Positions 25,363-33,749 are shown, numbered from the stretch's first letter. The stretch: DNA of 64,000 nucleotides from DASWJZ01 sp963739005 (GCA_963739005.1 CAVTYQ010000008.1:62001-126000), one strand, 5' to 3'. The notes: generated by a model not told the origin, from the letters alone. Numbers and translations are program-made.

Positions 25363-25962
25363 ATGATGAGCGTAGAGATCGCGATTGCCGTCGAGGCCGG
25401 GGATTGGCCGCCGAAGGCAACGCTGACGAAGCTGGCGCGCAAAGCGGTGAAGGCGGCGGTGGAAACCGGTGCCTTCCCTCCCCCCTTGCGGGGGAGGGCC
25501 GGGGAGAGGGGAAAGAAGCAGGCCGCGGCAGCGTCCTTCCCCCCTCTCCGTCTCTCCCCCGCAAGGGGGGAGAGGGCCCGCGCTTCACGATCGGAGCTCT
25601 CGGTCGTCTTCACCGACGATGCCGGGATGCGGAGGCTCAACAAGGCCTATCGCGGTAAGGATTCTTCGACCAATGTGCTCTCGTTTCCGGTGCGCGGCGG
25701 CGGCGCGCCCGATGGCCCGCAACTTGCAGGCCCCCTTCTTGGGGATGTCATCTTGGCGGCGGAGACTGTTAAGCGGGAGGCCGAGCTTGCGTCGAAGCCG
25801 CTTGAAGACCACATGGCTCACCTGATAATCCACGGATTCCTCCATCTCCTGGGCTACGACCACGAGAAGGAGGGGCAAGCGAAAAAAATGGAGCAATTGG
25901 AGCGTGTTGCGTTGAAGAAGCTGGGGATTTCCGATCCCTACGCGACCGCCATAGGACGATGA
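25363..25962 (+). CDS. ybeY: Endoribonuclease YbeY with in-frame repeat insertion
   Basis: A 199-residue zinc-dependent endoribonuclease for 16S rRNA maturation and ribosome quality control. The metal site HLIIHGFLHLLGYDH (H-x3-H-x5-H) and the KDSSTNVLSFP segment are intact. Family members in this group are about 150-170 residues, as I recall. Here residues about 38-73, rich in Pro, Arg and Gly, are encoded entirely by a palindromic element. The flanking YbeY sequence (AVKAAVETG before, SELSVVFTDDAGMRRLN after) resumes in frame. Its stop overlaps corC by 4 bp. The enzyme may tolerate the insert as a surface loop; activity is untested. Confidence 0.92.
   Translation: MMSVEIAIAVEAGDWPPKATLTKLARKAVKAAVETGAFPPPLRGRAGERGKKQAAAASFPPLRLSPARGERARASRSELSVVFTDDAGMRRLNKAYRGKDSSTNVLSFPVRGGGAPDGPQLAGPLLGDVILAAETVKREAELASKPLEDHMAHLIIHGFLHLLGYDHEKEGQAKKMEQLERVALKKLGISDPYATAIGR
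25474..25580 (+). repeat. Double-hairpin palindromic element inside ybeY
   Basis: Left hairpin CCCTCCCC-ccttgc-GGGGGAGGG (25476-25498) and right hairpin CTCTCCCCC-gcaag-GGGGGAGAG (about 25552-25574) flank a spacer containing GAGAGGGGAAAGAAG and CGCGGCAG. The whole unit lies within the ybeY reading frame. It is a close relative of 24671-24776 in opposite orientation, and its arms match the single-arm copies at 17.5-24.1 kb. The segment lacks stop codons in the three plus frames and in at least two minus frames. Confidence 0.9.
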
Positions 25963-26963
25963 GCGACGACCAAGGTCGAAGTCCCGAAGGCCCACCGGCC
26001 GAAACCGGGGGCCAGCAATCTGACATTGTAGGGCGTCTCAGGGCCGCACTTTTGAGTGCGCTCGGGTTGAAATCGAACGGATCCGCCCGCTCTGAAATCG
26101 AGGATGCCATCGCCGCCGACGAGGCCGCCGGCGCGACGCTCTCGGCCGACGAGCGGACCATGCTCCGCGCCATCCTGAAGCTCGGCGACATGACCGTCGA
26201 CGACGTCATGATTCCGCGCGCGGACATCGAGGCGATCGACATCGAATCGACGATCGCGGAAGTGATCGCGATCTTCCGAAAGTCCAGCCATTCGCGCATG
26301 CCCGCCTACCGCGAGACGCTCGACGACCCGGTCGGCATGATCCACATCCGCGACCTGATGACGTGGATCGCCGACCGTGCGCTGGCGCAGCCGGGCGAGG
26401 AATCGGCGAAGCCGCGCTTCGATTTCGGCGCCGTCGATCTGACCGCGACCTTGGAAGATTCGAAACTCGTGCGACCGCTCCTCTTCGTGCCGCCGACGAT
26501 GCCGGCGCGCGCGCTCCTGAAGCGCATGCAGTCGAGCCGCACGCAGATGGCGCTCGTCATCGACGAATATGGCGGCACCGACGAACTCGTGTCGCTCGAA
26601 GACCTGGTCGAGATCATCGTCGGCGAGATCGAGGACGAGCACGACCAGGACGAGGAGCCGACGGTGACGAAGGTCGCCGAGGGCGTCTTCATCGCCGACG
26701 CGCGCACCGAGCTCGAAGACGCGGCCGAGGTGATCGGCCCCGACTTCAAGGTGGGCGAGAAGGGCGAAGAGATCGAAACGATCGGCGGACTCGTCTTCGC
26801 GCTGACCGGCCGCATCCCGCCGAAGGGCGAAGTGGTGGAGGCGGTGCCGGGCTACGACTTCGAGGTGCTCGACGCCGATCCGCGCCGCATCAAGAAGGTC
26901 AGGATCCGCGACCGCGCGAAGGCCGCCGCACCCGTCCGCCAGAAGCGCACGGCGGCGGGGTAG
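25959..26963 (+). CDS. corC: CBS-domain protein CorC/HlyC family
   Basis: A 334-residue cytoplasmic protein with tandem CBS domains (around MIPRADIEAIDIESTIAEVI and the LVRPLLFVPPTMPARALLKRM region) and a C-terminal CorC/transporter-associated domain (DFKVGEKGEEIETIGGLVFALTG). The membrane DUF21 part of larger relatives is absent. It probably affects divalent-cation homeostasis. It is translationally coupled to ybeY, the standard order; lnt follows about 2.5 kb later, after inserted genes. Confidence 0.92.
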   Translation: MSDDQGRSPEGPPAETGGQQSDIVGRLRAALLSALGLKSNGSARSEIEDAIAADEAAGATLSADERTMLRAILKLGDMTVDDVMIPRADIEAIDIESTIAEVIAIFRKSSHSRMPAYRETLDDPVGMIHIRDLMTWIADRALAQPGEESAKPRFDFGAVDLTATLEDSKLVRPLLFVPPTMPARALLKRMQSSRTQMALVIDEYGGTDELVSLEDLVEIIVGEIEDEHDQDEEPTVTKVAEGVFIADARTELEDAAEVIGPDFKVGEKGEEIETIGGLVFALTGRIPPKGEVVEAVPGYDFEVLDADPRRIKKVRIRDRAKAAAPVRQKRTAAG

Positions 26964-26964
26964 A

Positions 26965-27483
26965 TCAGTCCCAGGACAGCCGATTTTTCGGCAGCCGGCC
27001 GCTCGGATCAAAGACGGCGACCTGATGCGGCGGCCGGTTGCTCCAATTCCAGAGAACGAGGTTGAAGTCTTCGTCCCTTGCGCCGGGGGCGAAGCTCGGA
27101 ACAAGGATGCCTGCCTGGCCATCCGACATGAGCCTCACAGCAACCGACCACGAATTCGGCTCTCTGCCGTGAGCGGCATCGTCGAACCAAGCGCAGGCCA
27201 AGTCCGGCAAGCTTACTCCGTGAGGCGCGCGACCGGCGTCGGTCCTGAGGTCGACGATGTCCGTGCAATTCACCTCGTAGGAACAAACGACATAAGGGTC
27301 GATCTTGAAGGCGAATCCCTGACTGGCCTCTCTGATCGCCGTCATGATCGTGAGGCTCAAATAAAGAGCCTCGACGCCCTTTCGATTGAACCGGCCGCCG
27401 TGCACTGCGGCCCCGGCGCCTGAGATCGGCTTGAAGGACCACTTCGGATCGTGCGCCCGATAGCAGGTCCCCCGAAACCTCAC
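26965..27483 (-). CDS. RES-domain toxin
   Basis: A 172-residue RES-domain protein. Conserved features include GGRFNRKGVEALYLS, TAIREA and SVAVRL, matching the Arg, Glu and Ser that name the family. RES toxins of type II systems degrade NAD+ in characterised cases; the same activity here is inferred. Its start overlaps the antitoxin stop by 4 bp, so the two are translationally coupled. It ends 1 bp from the corC stop, so the pair sits inside the otherwise conserved corC-lnt interval. Confidence 0.88.
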   Translation of the reverse strand: MRFRGTCYRAHDPKWSFKPISGAGAAVHGGRFNRKGVEALYLSLTIMTAIREASQGFAFKIDPYVVCSYEVNCTDIVDLRTDAGRAPHGVSLPDLACAWFDDAAHGREPNSWSVAVRLMSDGQAGILVPSFAPGARDEDFNLVLWNWSNRPPHQVAVFDPSGRLPKNRLSWD

Positions 27484-27950
27484 GCGTAGCCGCCGAGCGC
27501 GATGTGATCAAGATAGTCGCGCAGCGTCGAGGCTTGGCCAGATTTCACGAGGGACTCGGCGGTGCGTCCACCAAAGGCGGCGATCGGCTGAGCGCGGTAC
27601 CAAGCCATGGCCTGTCGCTTGCCACCGGCCCAAGTCGATACCCGACTTAGAATCTCCAGCATCTCCCGAAGTCGGGTTTGCGTCTTCGGGGCTTCGAACC
27701 TCGCCTTTTTGTAGAGCGTCTCGCGAGCGATCCCAAGACTCTCGGCAAGGTGACTCTTCGAGGTGCCGAAGAACTCGGCAACGTCGGCGATATCGATCAC
27801 AGCATCGGCCGCCAAACCTTCAAGCAGCCGGACTTCAGCAGTCCGGTCTGCGACCTTGGTGAGGCCGTGGCCGTGGTCTCGGCCGGACGGGGCCGGCGCC
27901 GCGCCAGCGTTTTTGCCCGGTGCGCGATCCTTCAGTTTTGGAGCTCTCAT
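27480..27950 (-). CDS. Xre/MbcA/ParS-type antitoxin
   Basis: A 156-residue partner of the RES toxin. The central helix-turn-helix (VAEFFGTSKSHLAESLGIARETLYKK) is followed by the toxin-binding domain (AMAWYRAQPIAAFGGRTAESLV ... LRDYLDHI). The N-terminal 35 residues are basic and probably flexible. An inverted repeat and an AT-rich promoter-like segment lie directly upstream, consistent with autoregulation. Confidence 0.88.
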   Translation of the reverse strand: MRAPKLKDRAPGKNAGAAPAPSGRDHGHGLTKVADRTAEVRLLEGLAADAVIDIADVAEFFGTSKSHLAESLGIARETLYKKARFEAPKTQTRLREMLEILSRVSTWAGGKRQAMAWYRAQPIAAFGGRTAESLVKSGQASTLRDYLDHIALGGYA

Positions 27951-27955
27951 GATCT

Positions 27956-27980
27956 GCCCTATTTCAAGGGCATAATATAT
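27956..27980 (-). promoter_or_regulatory. Candidate operator/promoter of the RES-Xre pair
   Basis: GCCCT-atttca-AGGGC (27956-27971) is an inverted repeat that begins 6 bases upstream of the antitoxin ATG. Next to it, minus-strand ATATATTATG resembles a -10 region in otherwise GC-rich DNA. Confidence 0.45.
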
Positions 27981-28061
27981 GGCATCGACGGCAGAGCCGC
28001 AAGCCTCCGCCTCAGGGAGCGGACGGCGGCCGGCTGGCGCCGATTGCCGGCGCGGTGCCGG

Positions 28062-28673
28062 CTATCGGCCTTCCTGAAACGTCTTGATGCCGATCGCCTG
28101 CTGCTCGGCCTTGGTCAGCCAGCGAATGTCGCTTGGCGCGGTGTGCGCCATGCGGGTGAGCGTCGCCGCGGGCACGCCGAGCTCGCGGAGATAGGCCGCC
28201 ATCACCGCCGTCGCCTCCGGATCGGCGCGTCCGTCGATAAAGGAGGCGGAATGAAGCCCGACGCTGGCGCCGGGGCCGAGATAGCGGGTCTGCCCCGACA
28301 GGAAGACCACCGCGCAGGCGGAGGCGCAGGTATGATGCGCGGCGACCAGCGTATCGAGGTGGCGGCGGCGAATCTCCTCGCCGATCAGGATCGCCTCGCC
28401 AAGCACGCCGCCAGGCCCTTCGATCACCACCAGCGCCGGCGTCGCGCGCGCGACCGCGGCGCGGAATTCGTCGTAGGAGCCCGGCCCGATCACCCCGCTG
28501 ACGAGAAGCGCCGTCGGCCCCTCCTCCGGCAACGGGTGCCGGTAGTCCTCCATCGACCGGTTGAATTCCTGCCGCTCCTTGGAGCTCTCGGCAAAGCCGA
28601 GCGAGGGCGCGGCAAGAAGGCTGAGCGCGGCAAGCGCCGATGCGAAGAGCCTAAGCAGCATGGTTTTCGTCAT
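28062..28673 (-). CDS. Exported ClpP-fold-like hypothetical protein
   Basis: About 203 residues. A signal peptide (MTKTMLLRLFASALAALSLLAAPSLGFA) is followed by a domain resembling the ClpP/crotonase-type periplasmic proteins of COG3904, with IEGPGGVLGEAILIGEEIRRR, the HHTCASACAVVFLSG segment and GASVGLHSAS. Role unknown. An upstream ATG at 28703 is possible. A 272-bp gap to the next gene contains a TTAACC half-site but nothing else I can assign. Confidence 0.65.
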   Translation of the reverse strand: MTKTMLLRLFASALAALSLLAAPSLGFAESSKERQEFNRSMEDYRHPLPEEGPTALLVSGVIGPGSYDEFRAAVARATPALVVIEGPGGVLGEAILIGEEIRRRHLDTLVAAHHTCASACAVVFLSGQTRYLGPGASVGLHSASFIDGRADPEATAVMAAYLRELGVPAATLTRMAHTAPSDIRWLTKAEQQAIGIKTFQEGR

Positions 28674-28945
28674 GTCGTCCGCTCGCGCGTTGAGCCGGCC
28701 CATGATTTCATTCGACCCGCATAAGATGCAACAGCAAAGCGCGTGCCAGGAAAACGAAGTACTGCCGGTGTTGCGGAAAGCGCGATCCCGAGGCGCATCG
28801 AGCGAGGCGTCGCCGCAGCCGGCGCTTAACCACCCCCTCACCATAAAATCAGATCGCCTAGGGCCGGCAAGAGCACGGAAACGAGGGCGCGCCTAGGAAA
28901 TATCCAAACGCAAACGAAAGTGCGTGGGGGAAAAGGACTATAAAG

Positions 28946-29302
28946 ATGGCTAGCAAGAGAATCCTCGGCGCCGCGGCGGCGCTTGGCGTTCTTGCGGCGG
29001 TCACGACCGGGGCGACCTCGCCGGCGACGGCGGGGGTTTCGTTTCCGGCGGCCGTCGAAAAGATCCTGCGGCAACAGCAGACCGGACTCGTCAGCCGGCT
29101 GCCGGCCGACAGGAAGACCGCACTCATCGTCTGCGTGAACCGGGTGCTCGCCGGTCTTCCGAACGGCAAGAAGCGCTACGTGACCGAAGCCACGAACTAT
29201 GTCGATCTCGAAGCCCGGTTCGGCAAGGTGGTCATGGAGAACCACGCCGAGTGGAAGCAGAAGATCGCGCAGGGCTGCGCCAGCATCGTGATCGGCGCCT
29301 GA
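28946..29302 (+). CDS. Small exported hypothetical protein
   Basis: A 118-residue protein with a signal peptide (MASKRILGAAAALGVLAAVTTGATSPATA) and a mature region with two cysteines (VCVNRVLAG and QGCASIVIG). No family is recognised. A ribosome-binding site AAAAGGA precedes the ATG. It lies between a divergent exported protein and lnt. Confidence 0.6.
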   Translation: MASKRILGAAAALGVLAAVTTGATSPATAGVSFPAAVEKILRQQQTGLVSRLPADRKTALIVCVNRVLAGLPNGKKRYVTEATNYVDLEARFGKVVMENHAEWKQKIAQGCASIVIGA

Positions 29303-29465
29303 ACGTCTAGCTTCGACGTCTGGCGAGAGCGGCGGGCGATTCGGCCCGCCGGGACCTTCAGCCGCGCGTGAAGAGGCCGCACCTCGCGTCGCCTTGATTT
29401 TGGCCGCCGCAACCTTCAGCAACGAAGGCGGCAGCGAATCGGCGGCACGAATCGACGCGAGGCTC

Positions 29466-31052
29466 ATGGACCGGCTGGCAAACGCGGTCATCCTGTCCTG
29501 GGGATGGCGCCGACGCCTCATCGCCTTCGGCAGCGGCGCATTCTCCGCGCTCGCCATGGCGCCGTTCTTCGCCTTTCCGATTCTCTGGATCACGCTGCCG
29601 ATCCTTGTCTGGCTCATCGACGGCGCGGTCGAAGAGTCGCGAAGCGGGCGCCTGCAGCGGCTGCGTCCGGCGTTCGCCATCGGCTGGTGGTTCGGCTTCG
29701 GCTATTTTCTCGCCGGCCTCTGGTGGGTCGGCAATGCCTTCCTCGCCGAGCCCGACGAGTACGGCTGGCTGATGCCGATCGCCGTCGTCCTGCTTCCCGC
29801 CGGGTTGGCGCTCTTCTACGCGATCGGCGCGACGCTCGCGCAGCTTCTATGGAGCGACGACTGGCGCCGCGTCTTCGCGCTTGCCGCCGGGCTCGGCGCG
29901 GCGGAGTGGCTGCGCGGCCACCTCTTCTCCGGGTTCCCATGGAACGCGCTCGGCTATGCGCTGACCTCCGGCGAGATCCTGATGCAGTCGGCGGCGCTCT
30001 TCGGGCTCTATGCGCTGAACGTGATCGCGATCCTGATCTTCGCGGCGCCGGCGGCGATGGCGCCGGTGGTCGGCGAAAGCCGCCGCAACGCGCTTCTCCC
30101 CGCGCTCGCCCTCGTCGCGGTGGCGGGGCTCGGCGCCTACGGCGTCATCCGTCTCTCCAACGCCGAGACGTCCTTCGTGCCGGGCACCATCATCCGCATC
30201 GTGCAGCCGGCGCTCGCGCAGCTGCAGAAGTGGGATGCGTCGAAGAAGGACGAGGTGCTCAGCACCTATTTCCACTTGAGCGCCCCCGATCAGGCGCCGC
30301 TCAAGCCGGGCACGATCCTCGTCTGGCCGGAATCGGCGTTCCCCTTTCCGCTGACGGAGGACGCGGGCACGCTCGCGGCGATCGCCGAGCTCCTTCCCGC
30401 CGGAACGACGCTGGTGACCGGCGCCTATCGCGAGGAGTTCACGCCGGTCGGGCCGACGCAGTACTATAATTCCATCTACGTCGTCGGCGATGACGGGACG
30501 ATTCTCGGCGCCTACGACAAGGTCCACCTGGTGCCCTTCGGCGAATACGTTCCGCTCGCCGACTTCTTCGACCGCATCGGCATCCACCAGCTGGTGCCGC
30601 GCGGCTTTTCGCCCGGGCCGGCGCGCCACGCGCTGACGCTTCCCTCCGGCAAGAGCTTCCTGCCGCTCATCTGCTACGAGGCCATCTTCTCCGGCGCGCT
30701 GCTCGGCGAGGGACCGCGACCGGATTTCATGCTCAACGTGACCAATGACGGCTGGTTCGGGGAGACGATCGGACCTTATCAACACTTCCATGAGGCGCGC
30801 GTCCGAAGCGTCGAGGAAGGATTACCGCTGGTGCGCGCCGCCAACACAGGAATATCCGCGGTGATCGACCCTTACGGGCGGAGTATTTCGCAGACCCGCC
30901 TCGGTGAACCGACGATGATCGAGGCGTTTCTTCCGGCTCCGATTGCGCCTCCCTTCTACGCTCAGTGGCGACATCTTCTCTTCATTCTATCTCTGGCTGT
31001 CTGCATGTTGGTTGCGGCTACAAAGATTCTTTACCGTGCGTCCGCGGTATGA
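29466..31052 (+). CDS. lnt: Apolipoprotein N-acyltransferase
   Basis: About 528 residues. Lnt adds the third acyl chain to lipoproteins at the inner membrane. Several N-terminal membrane helices precede a nitrilase-like domain. The catalytic triad is in LVWPESAFPF (Glu), YDKVHLVPFGEYVP (Lys) and LICYEAIF (Cys); a C-terminal membrane segment follows. I used the ATG at MDRLANAVILSWGWRR, which matches the family; a TTG at 29394 would extend the protein by 24 residues. Confidence 0.94.
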   Translation: MDRLANAVILSWGWRRRLIAFGSGAFSALAMAPFFAFPILWITLPILVWLIDGAVEESRSGRLQRLRPAFAIGWWFGFGYFLAGLWWVGNAFLAEPDEYGWLMPIAVVLLPAGLALFYAIGATLAQLLWSDDWRRVFALAAGLGAAEWLRGHLFSGFPWNALGYALTSGEILMQSAALFGLYALNVIAILIFAAPAAMAPVVGESRRNALLPALALVAVAGLGAYGVIRLSNAETSFVPGTIIRIVQPALAQLQKWDASKKDEVLSTYFHLSAPDQAPLKPGTILVWPESAFPFPLTEDAGTLAAIAELLPAGTTLVTGAYREEFTPVGPTQYYNSIYVVGDDGTILGAYDKVHLVPFGEYVPLADFFDRIGIHQLVPRGFSPGPARHALTLPSGKSFLPLICYEAIFSGALLGEGPRPDFMLNVTNDGWFGETIGPYQHFHEARVRSVEEGLPLVRAANTGISAVIDPYGRSISQTRLGEPTMIEAFLPAPIAPPFYAQWRHLLFILSLAVCMLVAATKILYRASAV

Positions 31053-31187
31053 TTGACTTGTTCATTATCGGCGACGCGCGGCTTGTTGGTCAGCGATGCG
31101 GCTCACCGATTTCCCACCTTGTGCCACGGCACTTGGTCTGCCGGGGCGGGGGCTCCATGACATTGGTAACGGAACCGTGAGGACGTT

Positions 31188-31604
31188 GTGATCGACGGTC
31201 CAGTGAAGTCGGCCAAGCGCCCGAACCCGACAGACATCTATGTCGGGAGCCGAATTCGGATGCGGCGGAAGATGCTAGGTCTTAGCCAAGAAAAGCTGGG
31301 GGAGCGCCTCGGCATCACGTTTCAGCAGATTCAGAAATACGAGAAGGGCACCAACCGCGTCGGCGCGAGCCGCCTGCAGGCCATGTCCGACGCGCTCGAG
31401 GTCCCGGTCGCCTACTTCTTCCCCGAGGCCAGCGCCGGATCAGCCGGCGGCATGAAGGAGGAGAGCGCGACCTACATGATGGAGTTCCTCTCCACCTCCG
31501 AGGGCCTCGATCTGACCCGCGCCTTCACCAAAATCCAGAACCCGAAGGTGCGCCGCAAGGTGGTCGAGCTGGTGCGCGCGCTGGCCGAGAACAGCAGCGA
31601 ATAG
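31188..31604 (+). CDS. XRE-family transcriptional regulator
   Basis: A 138-residue repressor-like protein with an N-terminal helix-turn-helix (MLGLSQEKLGERLGITFQQIQKYEKGTNRV) and a C-terminal helical region ending VRRKVVELVRALAE. This regulator between lnt and metK is conserved in Rhizobiales; its targets are not visible. The start is GTG. The 135-bp upstream gap after lnt has no clear operator. Confidence 0.9.
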   Translation: MIDGPVKSAKRPNPTDIYVGSRIRMRRKMLGLSQEKLGERLGITFQQIQKYEKGTNRVGASRLQAMSDALEVPVAYFFPEASAGSAGGMKEESATYMMEFLSTSEGLDLTRAFTKIQNPKVRRKVVELVRALAENSSE

Positions 31605-31723
31605 CCAGCCGCCGCCACAGGCCGCGGCGCAAGCACCTTGACGCGAGCGAAGCGGTGGGGAATGTCTCGCCGTCCGCGGCAAATGTGGCCGCTTCCTCCC
31701 CAAGAAAACGCGCCAGGGGCCTC

Positions 31724-32893
31724 ATGTCACGTCGCAGCCATCTCTTCACCAGCGAGTCGGTTTCGGAGGGTCATCCTGACAAGCTCTGCGACCGCATCTC
31801 CGACGCAGTGGTCGACGCCCATCTCGGCGCCTTCTCCGAGGCGCGCGTCGCCTGCGAGACGCTCGCCACGACCAACCGCGTGGTGATCGCCGGCGAAGTG
31901 CGCGGCTCCGCCGACGTCGACGCGCAGACGGTCGAGAACCTGGCGCGCGACGCGATCCGCGACATCGGCTACGAGCAGGACGGCTTCCATTGGAAGAACG
32001 CGGTGGTCGAGGTGCTGCTGCACGAGCAGTCGGCCGACATCGCGCAAGGCGTCGACAGCGCCGGCAACAAGGACGAGGGCGCCGGCGACCAGGGCATCAT
32101 GTTCGGCTACGCCTGCAAGGAGACGCCGGAGCTGATGCCGGCGCCGATCCTCTACGCCCACAAGATCCTCCGGCTGATGGCGGAAGCGCGGCGCAGCGGG
32201 CGCGAGAAGGAGCTCGGCCCCGACGCCAAGTCGCAGGTGACGGTGCGCTACGAGGACGGCGTGCCGACCGGCATCGCCTCGGTCGTCGTCTCCACCCAGC
32301 ACCACGACCCGCAGCTTGAGTCGGAGGACGTGAAGGATATCGTCGCGCCCTACGTCAAGCTGGCGCTCCCCGACAACTGGCTCAACGGGGACACCGTCTG
32401 GCACGTGAACCCGACGGGAAAATTCGTCATCGGCGGACCGGACGGCGACTGCGGGCTGACCGGACGCAAGATCATCGTCGACACCTATGGGGGTGCCGCC
32501 CCGCATGGCGGCGGCGCCTTCTCCGGCAAGGACCCGACCAAGGTCGACCGCTCGGCCGCCTATGCGGCGCGCTACCTGGCGAAGAACGTGGTCGCCGGCG
32601 ACTTCGCCGACCGCTGCACGATCCAGCTCTCCTATGCGATCGGCGTTTCGAAGCCGCTCTCGATCTACGTCGATCTCCACGGCACCGGGCGGGTCGAGGC
32701 GAGCGACCTCGAACGCGCGCTCTCCGAGGCGATGGACCTCTCGCCGCGCGGCATCCGCCAGCACCTCGGCCTGAACCGGCCGATCTACAGCCGCACCGCG
32801 GCCTACGGACACTTCGGCCGCGAGCCGGAGGCGGACGGCGGCTTCTCGTGGGAAAGAACCGACCTCATCGGGGCGATCGAAGCCGCGCTTTAG
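31724..32893 (+). CDS. metK: S-adenosylmethionine synthetase
   Basis: A 389-residue enzyme making SAM from methionine and ATP. Motifs seen: SEGHPDKLCDRISDA, DEGAGDQGIMFGYA, and the P-loop-like GGGAFSGKDPTKVDRS. I used the ATG at MSRRSHLFTSESV, matching the family; the frame is open further upstream. The 119-bp leader before the start has some inverted repeats, but I could not match it to a known SAM-sensing riboswitch. trmB follows after a palindromic repeat. Confidence 0.96.
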   Translation: MSRRSHLFTSESVSEGHPDKLCDRISDAVVDAHLGAFSEARVACETLATTNRVVIAGEVRGSADVDAQTVENLARDAIRDIGYEQDGFHWKNAVVEVLLHEQSADIAQGVDSAGNKDEGAGDQGIMFGYACKETPELMPAPILYAHKILRLMAEARRSGREKELGPDAKSQVTVRYEDGVPTGIASVVVSTQHHDPQLESEDVKDIVAPYVKLALPDNWLNGDTVWHVNPTGKFVIGGPDGDCGLTGRKIIVDTYGGAAPHGGGAFSGKDPTKVDRSAAYAARYLAKNVVAGDFADRCTIQLSYAIGVSKPLSIYVDLHGTGRVEASDLERALSEAMDLSPRGIRQHLGLNRPIYSRTAAYGHFGREPEADGGFSWERTDLIGAIEAAL

Positions 32894-32924
32894 GCGGGTT
32901 GTGGTCTTGCCGCAGACCTCCAAT

Positions 32925-33026
32925 CGTCGTCATGCCCGGACTTGATCCGGGCATCCATTCGGTAACGGTCGAAGCGATCTCAAGCGCGACTGAATGGATC
33001 GCCGGGTCAAGCCCGGCGATGACGAC
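32925..33026. repeat. Composite palindromic repeat with CCGG cores
   Basis: The left arm CGTCGTCATGCCCGGACTTG and GCATCCATTCGG and the inverted right arm CTGAATGGATCGCCGGGTCA ... GATGACGAC surround a variable centre of about 28 bp. It is the second copy of the element at 18687-18788, placed between metK and trmB. Confidence 0.8.
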
Positions 33027-33062
33027 AAACGCAGGGGGCGCACTACGCCCCGCGCCGCCGAC

Positions 33063-33749
33063 ATGAGCGAGACGCGCCGCGGCGGCTCGTTCTTCGGGCG
33101 GCGCAAGGGGAAGGCGCTCCGGCCCGGACAGCAGCACGCGCTCGACACCGTGCTGCCGGCGCTTCGCATCGATCTTGCGCAGGCGGCGCCGAAGAGCCTG
33201 GCGACGCTTTTTCCTGCTCCCGTCGACGCGGTGAGGCTCGAGATCGGGTTCGGCGGCGGCGAGCATCTCCTCCACGCCGCGCGCGAGAATCCGAAGACCG
33301 GGTTCATCGGCGTCGAGCCGTTCGAGAGCGGGCTTGCCAAGGCGGCGACCGCGATCCTGCGCGAGGCGCTGCAAAACATCCGCCTCTACGACGACGATGC
33401 GACCGCCCTCCTCGACTGGCTGCCGCCGGCGTCGCTCACGCGCGTCGACCTTCTCTTCCCCGATCCGTGGCCGAAGAAGCGGCACTGGAAGCGCCGTTTC
33501 GTGAACCGCGAGAATCTGCAGCGGATCGCGCGCGCCCTTCAACCCGGCGGCGAATTCCGCTTCGCCACCGACGTCGAGGACTACGCGGCGTGGACGCGCG
33601 AGACGGTGGCGGGCGAGAGCGTGCTCGTCACGGCCGGCGACGCGACGGAGCCGTGGCCGGACTGGCCGGGCACGCGCTACGAGGCGAAGGCGGCGAAGGC
33701 CGGCCGCGGCGCGGCGTATCTGACGTTCCGCCGCGCCGACCGGCTTTGA
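33063..33749 (+). CDS. trmB: tRNA (guanine-N7-)-methyltransferase
   Basis: About 228 residues. Forms m7G46 in tRNA using SAM. The SAM-binding motif is LEIGFGGGEHLLHAA and the tRNA-binding signature is LFPDPWPKKRHWKRRFV. I used the ATG at MSETRRGG, immediately after the repeat. The metK-trmB pairing is conserved in the group. Confidence 0.94.
   Translation: MSETRRGGSFFGRRKGKALRPGQQHALDTVLPALRIDLAQAAPKSLATLFPAPVDAVRLEIGFGGGEHLLHAARENPKTGFIGVEPFESGLAKAATAILREALQNIRLYDDDATALLDWLPPASLTRVDLLFPDPWPKKRHWKRRFVNRENLQRIARALQPGGEFRFATDVEDYAAWTRETVAGESVLVTAGDATEPWPDWPGTRYEAKAAKAGRGAAYLTFRRADRL

Noticed and set aside
17533..25580. Repeated CCCTCCCC-gcaag-GGGGAGGG units as a CRISPR array
   Set aside because: The units are palindromic, irregularly spaced over kilobases and in both orientations, with no regular spacers and no cas genes.
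31605..31723. SAM-sensing riboswitch in the metK leader
   Set aside because: The leader has some pairing potential (AGCGGTGGGG with CTTCCTCCCC), but I could not match the conserved core of any SAM riboswitch class I know.
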